From assembly GCA_024663395.1 (NCBI GenBank), contig JANFAH010000001.1, positions 2,480,001-2,544,000 of the forward strand: 64,000 bases of DNA. The letters run 5' to 3'. This document shows, in pieces, positions 23,426-34,286 of the stretch (positions within the stretch are counted from its first letter, which is position 1; every line of letters starts with the position of its first letter). Position numbers and translations under genes: made by a program. This DNA is from Pisolithus tinctorius (lineage: Eukaryota > Basidiomycota > Agaricomycetes > Boletales > Pisolithaceae). The notes under the pieces were generated by a model. The model was not told the DNA's origin. It did not search any database and saw only the letters and a program-made list of their open reading frames with translations.

Positions 23426-26015
23426 GGTAGGTGGAAATAAAGAAGATGGAATTCAATATCTGCATGTCACGTGACAATACAGTGTTTAATCCAAGACCTC
23501 TTCTGCGGCCGAGGATTTTATTTGCAGAAATCTGTCGGAGGCACACCCCGTCATTTTTCATGGAGATGGATGCACCCGCACGCTAGCGTCGGTGTCCCAT
23601 GTATATTTAACAACCGTCGACACCCAAAACCACTATGCTTGGGGTGGACCAGGTCACTAGACGCGTTTCCGCTGGCCCTGTCCCCCAAGACGTTACCAGC
23701 GTCTTTTCACTTTCACAACTTCATCTAGCCCTTCTTTTTCAGAGCCTGAGTCCCATTCACCTGGCTAAAGAGGTTGTCTTAGGAACCATAACTGCAACCG
23801 CCATACTACGCCTCCCCATAGGGTGGACGCCGCAGCAGGTATCACCCTTCCAGGCTGAGTTGTAGTGCCACCTCGTGTAAGCGTTAGGTCCTATGTTCCG
23901 CACTGACATACCTCCATTGGCAAGGCTTGTACAAAACTGAGTACTGACCGACGGCCTGTGACCCAGTGTGACAAGGGGCCGTACACTAGAAACCAGAAAT
24001 ACCACCCTCTACGACGCCAAATTCACGAGCGTAAAAACTAGAAAACCTTGTGAATAGAGCCTACTAATGCTTGTAGGTCACATATTTTTGAAAGCTATTG
24101 AAAATTCCGAGTTCACGTCACGCCATTTGGGTTTTGCATGGGGTTCGTCTTGGAATGTCCTTCGACTCACTTCTCTCTCATTTCTCCACGCCGTTGGCTC
24201 GGATATTATCGCGGTGTCTGTACCCGCCCAGAGTACTCATACACGAGGGGAAGTTGATTACACGGCGATCATTTACATTGCATTCCAGAGTATAAACCGT
24301 TATTGTGGCGTTACTCATGACGCTTAGGTTCGTCGAATGCAATGATCCGAGTCACAGCCTTACATGATCCGTGGACCTCGGAGAATGTGGGTAGATGGTC
24401 TAATATGCAGACTCGTCAAAGGGGGGAAAGCAAAGAACCTGAGTGCGTTTCAATGGCAGTCATGCAAACAGACACCTGATTAACATTCATTCTCGTTCTG
24501 GAAGGTATGTACTCACAAGGTCACTTACGCTGGCGTTTTTTATGGATCTGTGGATAAGAAAGGATATGGGTAGAAGGCTAAGTTCGCGTGACCATCGGGG
24601 AACTCTATTTTACTCTGGGCAATTGAGATGAGTCAAGAGTCACTTCTACGTGAACGCCAACTCCCCCCTCAGCATCGTAGAACGTTGCGGATCCGCTCGG
24701 GTCCGTCCCTCCGCTGGAAGGTGATCGTGTTTCGTCATCGACGGGCTTGGTTTCTTCGGCTGTGGGCTGTGAGCCAACGGCGAAGCATAGAACATTACAA
24801 TAAACACCATTCAGAGGAATGGAGGCTTTAACAGGTTAGTGAAGCACGCATTAACGACAAGGTTTTAACTTAAGAACGCAACGATGTCATAGGGTTTGGC
24901 TGAGTTGCACTGAACAATAAGTCTGTGGAGGCCAATGGTGGCGTCGGGTCGGCTTGATGAGGTGGCACCGTGCCTTCATGTTGCAAGGGTTGGGGCTCAC
25001 AGCCTCGACCGGAGGCACGACTCCATTTTTTTCCCAGTGACAAGACCAAGCCGAACGGCCCGTTTACTGTAATATAGCGATGACATTAGAATACCCATTT
25101 GACTTGCACTCGACTTTCAATTTCAGCACCGAGGTGTTACTGTAAATAGCATTACGAAGGCTTGAGTACCGCGAAAGAGCAGGTCGGGGTGGGTACAAGT
25201 AGTATATGTTTCGATTGTGCAAGCATCAACAATAAGAAGCTTGATGGAAGTGAGTGAAACCGCGGATGTTTTTCGCCGCCACCAGATCTCAGATAGGCAG
25301 CCGCCGCATCAGTGTTTCAGGCAGCCTTGTTTGCGCTCTGGACCGTTACAACTCATTCCCTGTGTGCCCAATTTGTTACTCGCATGTTGTGAGAGTCAGC
25401 CTTTCTGCAGGCATCGGATACTATGGGTGTGTCTGCTCGTCGGCACAAAGACTATGAATCAGTAAATTAATCGCGCCCGAATTTTGTTCCACAGTTCCGG
25501 ACGGTTCCGCTGGGTGATGAGTGCCACCTTTTTGTTCGGAATTCTCGACCCTGTCAACGAGTATTTCGGGGATATTTGTGGCATCGACACACCTTGGCGT
25601 CCTTCTCAGCTCAAACCAGCCCTGATTGGCCACGATTCTGGTAACAGGAACGCTGGCAAAACCGACAAAACGAACACTCATCACGACGATCTTTGTGCGG
25701 CAAAGCCCAATACGCAGGTGAAAACGCCTTTGACTTACAAGGAACACCTAATGAACCCATGCCACATGTACACGCACCAACCCTATCTGGGTGTCATATG
25801 TACGTTCCAGGAAAAAAATATGTTTGAAATTTAAAGGGCTGCGACAAATGTTTCTTCAATAGCGATGCGCGGAACTCGAAGGCGGGCCGTCTCCCAGTTG
25901 AGGAAAGGGGTCAAGTATCCCACCGGTATGGTATAAAACCCTGTCGTGGGTAGCTCATCATTCTTGCTCCCCGGAGTTCGCCACCTCTACCCACACTTTC
26001 CCTCCGGCCTTTTAA
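23426..26015. other. Gene-free 2.6 kb between Utp7 and the desaturase
   Basis: It contains the divergent upstream regions of both neighbours. Short open frames (23471-23728, 24067-24327, 25217-25465, 25484-25834) show no recognisable family. The part from about 25430 onward is the upstream half of the duplication shared with about 14430-14971. No tRNA, rRNA or transposase features recognised. CpG content looks normal, unlike the right end of the window. Confidence 0.5.
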
Positions 26016-27733
26016 ATGCCCGGCAGTCACCTATTTCAGGAGCTCACGAAAGGGTTCCCTACGATCACCGGAATCAGATGGTTCAACCTCAGTGTGTTGG
26101 TACTCACCCCTGCCGTCGCCGTGTACGGCTTGTTACGGGCACCTATCATGCCGAAGACCGTCACTTGCGCAATAGGTTACTACATTTACACCATGCTCGG
26201 TGTGTGATCTACTCAGGCACAGATCTTCGTGGCGCTAACAATACATTGCTTCCGAAGGTATCACTGCAGGTGCGCTTGGGAAGCTACACTTCTTGTAGCC
26301 GCATACTTACATCGCATCATCGTGGAGGCTACCATCGTCTGTGGTCACATAGATCGTACAATGCCTCATTTCCCTTGCAGGTGTTCCTTATCCTGGCCGG
26401 GGCAAGTGCGGTCCAGGGATCGTGTTACTGGTGGGCTCGCCGGCACCGTTCTCACCACAGATATACAGATACCGATCTCGATCCATACAATTCGGAGAGG
26501 GGTCTCCTGTGGACGCACATTGGTTGGATAATCTTTGATTCCAACCTTAAAGCGGGACCAGCGGAAATAACCGACCTGAGAAAGGACCCGTTGGTACAAT
26601 GGCAGCATCGCTGGTACTTCTACATTCAGGCCGTGTTCGGTTATATCCTGCCGATGTGCATCCCCGGATTGCTCTGGAATGATTGGCTGGGAGGGTTCTA
26701 CTTCGTTGGTGCCCTTCGTATGACTGCGGCTCACCATGTAAGTCCGTCATTCGAGCTGACTTCACGAAGTTATTGAATCGTTTTGCCAGAGCACGTTTGC
26801 CATCAATTCCATTGCCCACTATTTGGGCAGCACACCCTATGACGACAAACACACGCCTCGGGACCATCTTATCTCCGCTCTGCTGACAATGGGTGAAGGC
26901 TACCACAACTTTCACCATCAATTTCCGATGGACTACAGGTGACTAGTCCGTCTGACGTGGTGTCCCATATATTGACTACCTCTTCAAAGGAATGCCTTTC
27001 GCTGGTATCAATGGGACCCTACCAAGTGGTTCATAGCGACGTGTCACTGGCTGGGTCTGGCTTCTCATCTCCGGGTGTTTCCTAGCAACGAAATTGAGAA
27101 AGGCGCCCTTACAATGAAGCTGAAGGCTCTCAAGGACATCCAAGATTCCCTTGAGTGGCCTGTCACGTCCGACAAACTGCCTGTGGTGACGTGGGAAACA
27201 TGTGTGTAGCGGTATCTTGCGTCCGCTACGAGCGCTTATTTATTGTGTTAGTCCAGGAGGAATCTAAATCACGCACTTTGCTACTCGTATCCGGGTTTAT
27301 CCACGACGCGTCCGAGTTCCTTGACAATCATCCTGGCGGCCGGGCACTCTTGGCCAGCAGCACTGGAAAAGATATGACCGCCGCGTTCTTCGGCGGTGTC
27401 TATGGCCACTCACACGCCGCTCACAACGTAAGTTTTTACCCACTACTCGCCCTTTCCCTGGACATCGCTTTTCTTGTGCTCCCATGCCACGTGTGACACT
27501 CGTCACCCGTTGTCCTTTGGTTGCCAATGATATTGATGATTCATACCCCACGCGCTTCCGAGCTTATTTACTTACCCTCATCCCAGTTACTCGCTATGAT
27601 GCGTGTAGGAATTCTTAACGGCGGTGTCGAGATGCCCCTCGAGCAAGTCGTCCCACCTAGTCAGCGGCTTTTTGTTGCCAGCAATCGTCCAGCCGAAAGT
27701 GAACGCCTCGTCACGCCACTGGAAGAACAGTAA
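26016..27733 (+). CDS. OLE1: Acyl-CoA delta-9 (stearoyl-CoA) desaturase with cytochrome b5 domain
   Basis: ER-membrane enzyme that inserts the first double bond into palmitoyl/stearoyl-CoA. Inferred exons 26016-26199, 26258-26269 (12 nt), 26328-26737, 26790-26938, 26990-27201, 27252-27427 and 27587-27733 sum to 1,290 nt and give 429 aa. The three His boxes are intact: HRLWSHR, HRSHH and HNFHH (in [12 protein letters not shown]). Hydrophobic segments [18 protein letters not shown] and [19 protein letters not shown] span the membrane. A C-terminal fused cytochrome b5 has [17 protein letters not shown] and a haem-binding HSHAAHN-like second site. The N-terminus is short for Ole1; the ATG at 26016 is preceded directly by a stop and is conserved in the pseudogene copy, but an extra 5' exon is possible. 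Confidence 0.9.
26258..26269 (+). other. 12-nt microexon of the desaturase gene
   Basis: Encodes most of Gly-Ile-Thr-Ala-Gly directly before histidine box I. It is bounded by TTCCGAAG and GTGCGC. Skipping it would remove four residues of a strongly conserved motif while keeping the frame. Confidence 0.75.
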
Positions 27734-28121
27734 TGTATCACTTAGATTTGATCGATCTATTTATGCTGTACCTTACATTTAGCAGTGAATGCCTAAAACT
27801 GATATTCCAGTCCTATCCACGTCATGTATTACTTGTACTTAGTCCCAGAAAAACTTTATTATTTCCTGTCTTCCGATTGTTGTACTCATTTGCTTTTTGT
27901 GCAACTGCTGTTAATTCTCGTTCGTCTTCTGGAAATTTGTCGTTCGGTGGTGCAGTACACGATTTTCGTATGCATGTATTAAAAGTACAACCGTTATAGA
28001 CTGAAGAAACCCGCTTTCCTGCCAAAGACATTAGCAGAGCGTCAAACTCTCACCTAACCGCGGGCTACCAATCACCCCCCATCTGAGATGCGACGATCGA
28101 TCGTCGATCAGAGGCGCCGAC
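27734..28121. other. Convergent intergenic
   Basis: A/T-rich 3' flank shared by the desaturase and the reductase-like gene. An 88-codon open frame at 27733-27999 is UTR-like sequence without family similarity. Nothing else seen. Confidence 0.5.
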
Positions 28122-29691
28122 TCACCCCTGGAGAGCGGCATCTATCATGGAAGGCAGACTCTCCAAAATTGGTGTTTTCTTCGTCTCCACAGGCTCCCAG
28201 CCCAACTTGGCCAGACGTTCAGGTTTGACAAACAGATTTCCACCAAGCAGTGACCATCCATCTAAAGCATGTATGTATCAGTCGGCTTCGTTCTATCCCG
28301 GCTTATGGCGGAGCTTACATTCTCCGAGTGGATCGACAACTTCGTTAGGCAAGGGCCGGGAGCCAGCCTGATTAATAATACCCTTCTCGAACAGGTACTA
28401 CATTAGGGAGGTCCGGCGATGAGTGGGGAGTTGGAGAGTCCAATACCTGAAGCAAAACACCTACATCACCCATAACTTTAGTCCATTCATGGTAGGTCTT
28501 CTTTGGTTCCATGCTGGCCGAGAAGTCTGTGGGACATATGGCATCAGGGTGATGCTCTGTTGAATTTCAAAAAGCGCATGGACGCACAGAGACCCTCAGG
28601 TCCTTCATCCGCCTTGCCCTCCGAGGCCGCCTTGAGGACAAGCAATAGTCCACTTGCACAGTCCCTAACATGGATATTGTTCATGGTATTTGCTCCGGGT
28701 CCCCATGTGCCAGCAAATCCGAGCTTCTTAGTCATATCCAAAAAGATGCGTAGCCAGAGGGTCGTCTTTTGGATGCCTGTTCGAGTTTACCATATTCATA
28801 AACATCCTGACGTCCTTGACAGACGGGCCAGAATCTCACCTTCTCCAATGCCATAGATCTAAGGATACCAGTAAACATACGTGAAAGGATGTCACCAAAA
28901 TCACATGTATATGAGAAACGCCCGCATTTTAGGCACTCACCTGACCAGGATAGTAGATAATAGTCCGCACAGGGTTCTCCTTCCGGGATCCGGCCTCGAC
29001 GATCTGCGAAGAAAATGAACACCAAGTATGGGACAACCGGGGAACCAAAGGTCCCACCCACCGGGATGTCAGAATCGAGGTGCATATTCCTCCGATTACA
29101 CCTGAAAGGGGGCAGAAATTAGCTATCACCTTTGGCCAGCGTGCACGCCAGGTTCCCACTGCGAAACAGAAGTACATACTCCTTCAAATCTAACCCAATA
29201 TCCGACCACTCTTTGACATACTCCACAGGTTCACCCCGGGCGTTATCACTGATAATGCCACAACCAGATACGTGAAGGTAAAGAGGGGGCCTCCTGGGGT
29301 TATTCTTCGAATTGATCTCCAAGCCTGCAAGCGTTGCTGTTTGTCGTGAAATCGTTAGCTGTCCCGCGATCTTGAAGACGCGCCTGGAGATGGGATAGGT
29401 GAGAAAAATGCACGTACATATGACACTTGGCGTGTGGTCTGAGCTCGCGCAGTTAATGACGATGTCCGCTTTGGCAGCTTGCTCCCTGATGACGGCATCG
29501 TCGTCCAACGTACCCTCGACGACACTGGAGTTGGGATACAAAGCACGCAGCTGGGCCTCCCTCTCCTGCGTCACGTTCCGCAATAGCGCAACGATATGCA
29601 GATCAGGGAATTCGCGGTTCAGCAGGAGAAGGAACTCAGAGCCAAGGTATCCCGTGGCGCCAAGGAAGAAGATGGTCTTATACGCAGACAT
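28122..29691 (-). CDS. NAD(P)-binding Rossmann protein, NmrA/epimerase-like
   Basis: Atypical short-chain/extended dehydrogenase. Inferred exons 29691-29418, 29336-29180, 29101-29062, 29003-28941, 28858-28840 (19 nt), 28776-28594, 28526-28447, 28397-28319 and 28261-28122 sum to 1,035 nt and give 344 aa. The nucleotide-binding motif GATGYLGSE is near residue 10, followed by DIVINCASSDHT, PLYLHVSGCGIISDN, KENPVRTIIYYPGQIYGIGEG, NNIHVRDCASGLLLVL and a C-terminal GWSLLGGNLFVKPERL block. That arrangement matches fungal NmrA-like or saccharopine-reductase-like proteins of unknown substrate. A GTGAGT directly at the stop leaves open one more 3' exon. It is one of nine-exon complexity and shows no sign of decay. 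Confidence 0.82.
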
Positions 29692-32600
29692 GGTGGTGAC
29701 CCGGATTCCAAAACACTTGAGAGGGAGCGAAGGAAGGGGTACGTACGATGATTGCGGTTAAATTCACAAAGAACAGCGTTCCCTGGGCTGCTTATAATGG
29801 GGAGGCGGGATAACGGGAACTCCACTTGACAGAAGGCAGACACGTCATGTTAGAATATGCCCATAAGGCTGAAATGACCAAGACATGGCCCTAGAAGTAC
29901 ATCGTGCCCTGCAGGGTTTGGAACACTCACGGGTGATATGGTTATGTGAGGGCCCACATCACCGTATCCTGGCTAGGCAACAATAGTTCACGCACTGTTC
30001 GATTGGTAAGTGTTGCTTACCAGAGATTTCCAGGGCGTGTCATGCGACTGATCAATGACATGATAGCCGTATCGCGAAGGGAAATTTTAGTTGTCTGTGG
30101 AGATAGCATTTGAAATATTGAACTACAGAGAAAGTTGCGTAAATTCCAACCACACCTAATACTAAACATCCATTGCACCCAGTGCACCCTCCGTACTTGA
30201 AAGCTTGACCGTTGTGTGCAGTCCGTTGGTGTCATAGGAAGTCGGTCGGTTCGTATTTCACCCATGTGCGGACTCCGGAGATCGCCGAAGGAACTCGTGC
30301 ACTTACAGGCACTTCTAACCTGCAAGCAACGCATCATTATCATCACCCCCATCTCCCAACTCTCCAAACCGCCGGGAAGCGGGCCAGCTGAACGGACAAA
30401 ACATCGGAAGAAAGTCATACCAGATTATGTATGTACACTGTAGGCGATGATCGAGTCACACCGACCTTCCAATCCCGAATCTGATCGTACGTCTTGACTT
30501 TCTGATATCATGACACAGCCCTATCACGAGGCAGTGTATGAAACACCTATCCGCCTTGAGGTGCCAGATTTATCTGATCATTTCGCGTATGGATACCACG
30601 TGGGACGACTGCGGTCGCTTGGTTGCGATCGTAGGTTCATACTGGAACCCAACCTGGTTACACAAGGTATTAGTCCGCTGTTTTCTGTAAAATTTGAGTT
30701 AAGACCGTTTATACTTACGACCGAACGGTTCTAGTAGTACAGTCGGACACCTAGAGGCACTCTTAACGTTTCTCTGATACCTACCCACCGTCAAGCGCGA
30801 TCGCATAGACCTTGTTGTTCTTTGTTGTCGTCGTGAGCAAGCTCCCACCCTACTTAGGTTATGAACGTGCATATGCCTGAGATGTATCCATTGAAACGAT
30901 GGCCATCCCAAAGTTATCCCAGTTCATGCCCTTTGTAACCGGGTGAAACGGTGGTTGTTGTTAATGCATCGCGACAGCTTCACGGGAGGCCAACCACCGC
31001 GCATACCTGCAGGGCCGATGCTAATGTGTCAGCGTCACAGGATCTGCTATGAATGAGAGCGAAGCTTGGGTTCCTCGGGGATATTCGTCAATTCACTTGC
31101 AGCTTGTTACAATGTGCCTCCTTCCACAAAGTTGGTAAGTACATAATCAAACACGAGTATGATATCATACTTGCTCCCTTAGCTCATGCCGAGGTAAGGT
31201 GGGCCTTCCGGAAAGCGCTGATGAGGAGTCGAGCCAAAGATGTCATTATGGTTTCAGGGAACCCGCGTCCGGTGTTACCCTCAAGAACTGTACTACATTG
31301 ATAACCACAAATGGTTTCTCCCAAACACTGGAGTTGAGCCCGGCGGAGCTATCGGTTCGCGGGTTGTTCGGGGACATCCGATTTGTAGGCAGCTAAATGT
31401 GCTGAAACACAAGGCGTCCCTGCGATGAGCTTGTGGAAATATTCTCAATGCTTATGAAGACGTGATGCCCTGCTACACATGCGGGCAGAGCACGTTGCTA
31501 TAGTGTCGGATAAGCATTTGTTTTCCGTCACCATCGATCCTTAACCTGGCAGCTCCTCTCTAACTAGGTGCGGCGATGCACGCCATACTGAAGCATCGAC
31601 AGGGTCAAAGCATGCAAGGACACCTACATCGACACGGTCCGCCATATACTACCTTTCAGTTCTTGTGGACAACCCTGGACTCTTCGTGAACTGTGGAACT
31701 GTTCTCGCAGATCTTCCATATGTAACATTATAGTCTACTCCTCAAGTACCCATCATGTCATTTTTCTGGCTTTGGGATGAACGTCTCTCCCTTACATAAG
31801 AATTTGAGTTCCTTGGTTAACCAGCCCCAGGAATTCTCAGCGACTCTCATACTTCGTTTCCGCGCTTCTAGCCACCACCTGGGTTTGCAAACGGATCCTG
31901 TGTATCTGCCTGAATGGAATTGTTAGGTCGGGCTTGGGATTTGTAGTTGGAAGGACCTTACTTGCTCTCTCTCCTTTCTCTTCAATTCCCCTGTCCTGCG
32001 CTCTCGGCCGTGTTCAGTGAGCTCCGGCTTTCCTAGAATTTTCCCCTTCACCTCTTCTTTGAGCCCTTGCAGTTTGTCTGAGAAACCCTGTACAGCTGGA
32101 AAGTCAGTCCGCGTCCTCTGGAGATATTTGCGGGAAGCATGTCCTCACCGTAGTTATGGCATACTCGGGCCCGAGGCCGACTGCTCCCGCGTGCCTCTGC
32201 GGCGGAAAGCCCTTGTCCCTTAGTTCGTCGGACGAGGACCGGTCAGATGTCGGCTGTCCAGGTTGGGTATTATGGCCTATGGCAGAAGGTTCCACACCGG
32301 CAGACGACATGGCACAACGATACAAGACACAGGTAATGACAGAAACTACCAACGTTTGCAAGGCAGTAGCCTATTTATACAGTCTCTTTGGAGCCACCAG
32401 ACCTAGCCACTGACGCAATATAGAGTATGACGTCGTTGCCCTTGCACCGAGTGCATGACTAATCACACGGAGTAGAGGAAAACATGGTCTCCCCTAGGCA
32501 CACCAAAGACCTAGGGAAGACAATCGTTCGTTCTCGACTACGAGGAAAACAGCGCAAATAAGCATTATACTGTGTAGTGTAGTAGTGTGGTAGGTAGAAT

Positions 32601-32710
32601 TAAAGATTAGAGCTGCCTCCCAACATCCAAGTTCACTCAAGGCAAATGCTCGTTACCCAGGCAAGCTCAATGTTAATTTGTAGCCTCGAAGCTGAAAATA
32701 ACCGACACCA
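29692..32710. other. 3-kb stretch without recognisable gene
   Basis: Both strands are broken into frames under 135 codons (for example 30017-30418 minus and 30510-30734 plus) with no motif, signal peptide or family resemblance I can name. CpG is present at ordinary frequency. The promoter of the NmrA-like gene must lie at its left end, where GGGGCCGC-type boxes are absent. It may hold eroded genes too old to read by eye. Confidence 0.4.
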
Positions 32711-34286
32711 CTAGTCCTTGCCCTCATTTTCGGGGAACGTTTCATCGGAAGGCGACGATTCAGATTGGACATACCCACCACTGACCATGGAGGTTGGGTC
32801 TTCACGAGGGGCCTTGCGGGCAAGGTCCTCCATTTTAGAACCGTGGGCGACATTGAGAGGAACCAGGCCACGACGAGAGGCCTTTACGCCCGCGTTGGTT
32901 CCGTGTGAGAAGCCACCAGCAGGAGTTATGTTGGTGCCACCCTGTCTGAGTTGACCAGTGGCAGACTCCGGGTTGTTCTTGACTGCAATAGAAATGGTTT
33001 CAGTGGAGGCCAGAAGAGGGTTGATAACGCTCGCGCCTTGAGTAGCACTTCCGACGAGGTCACGGTGATCTACACGGAATGCGGCGTTCGTAGTGGTAGA
33101 GAAGGCACCTACGCCGGGGATACCAATTTCCGAGCCGTGTGCCAAACCGCCGATGGTCTCTTTTGGCTTAGATTCAAAGCCAGCAGAGGCAACATCTACG
33201 ACAGATAGGGGCTTGGTAGCAAGAGCCTCACCGTGGCCAAGGTCAGCCCCGAAGTTGTCGCGGCGGTGTTCGTCGGCCGTGAATGTAGAGGCAGCAGAAG
33301 AGGATGGTGTAAGTGGTGCCCCGGTAGAACGACCTTGAAGACCCTTCGATGCAGGGATACACGCATCATTTGTAGAAGTAGGATTATACCCATCCTCACA
33401 TTCCTGGACGACGCATTTGCCACTACTGCAAGTGGCACTCTTGACGTTTGGAATTTCTTTACAATTGACGCCATTCGTGGTCGAGCTACCGAAGGGAGAG
33501 GGCTTAACGCATCCTCCACCTGCACTATTTATCAGCTACCATGCTCATAGCGCAAATAAACGGGACTCACAGGCCATAGGGTCAGTGTTGACGTCTACAC
33601 ATTTCCAACTCTGCCCATTGCTCGTGCCAGAAGTGCCACACATCTGCAAGCCATCTGCGCACTTGTGCTCGCTCTGGCGGCGCGAAGGGGGGGTCGTCTT
33701 CGCGCATTGGTCGGCGTGGAAGTGCCCACACTTGCCGTCACAAACGGTCAAGTGAGAAGGACATTGGCATGACGTAGGATGATCCGGAGGCATAGCCAGG
33801 AACCCGTCTGTGCACTTAAAATCGCATACATTGGAGGGCGTCGGAGAGAGTTCAGAATGTGGTGGGAACGAGCACTCTGTACCGGAGTGCTTGATCTAAT
33901 TAAAGAGGGCGTGAAGAGAATGTAAAAACGACAACAGACGACTCGCCATTGAGACAAGGGTAGTCTGTACTGTTTGTAGTCCTACAGCCTTCACAGCTGC
34001 TTGTGCTACATGGTTTGCCTCGACAAACGTATTTATCTGTGATGTGCAGATACTGACGTCCAGATGGCCGGCTGTGTACGGCTTGTCTGTACCTGCAAAG
34101 CTTATGATGGTATCCATTGAACTCACCATCTTCGTGAAAGTCAGGGAAGACCAAGTTGGCATCCAAGTGAGCGCAGTAATCAGTAACAAGGGAAGCGCGT
34201 CTGTGCACACGAGAACTAAAGTGGGAACGAGCGAATGCGGTCGACGCTAGGACGAGAGGGGTAACAACGAATGCGGAAAGCCTCAT
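32711..34286 (-). CDS. PriA-like cysteine-rich secreted protein with long C-terminal tail
   Basis: Inferred exons 34286-34127, 34071-33947, 33895-33571 and 33519-32711 sum to 1,419 nt and give 472 aa. The N-terminal signal peptide is MRLSAFVVTPLVLASTAFA. The PriA-type core then follows: DYCAHLDANLVFPDFHED, GHLDVSICTS, VCDFKCTDGF, SCQCPSHLTVCDGKCG, WKCVDVNTDPMACGGCV and CKEIPNVKSATCSSGKCVVQECEDGY. PriA was named from Lentinula fruiting tissue, and its biochemical role is unknown. The usual protein ends soon after the last Cys pair; here about 220 further residues without cysteine follow, rich in Ser, Gly, Ala and Thr and ending PSDETFPENEGKD. Intron 2 needs a GC-AG boundary (GCGAGT...TTAATTAG) to keep the conserved frame. 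Likely cell wall or extracellular. Confidence 0.85.

Noticed and set aside
25946..26776. Single 276-codon plus-strand frame across the desaturase
   Set aside because: Reads through two introns and a microexon in the wrong frame; the spliced model keeps all three histidine boxes.
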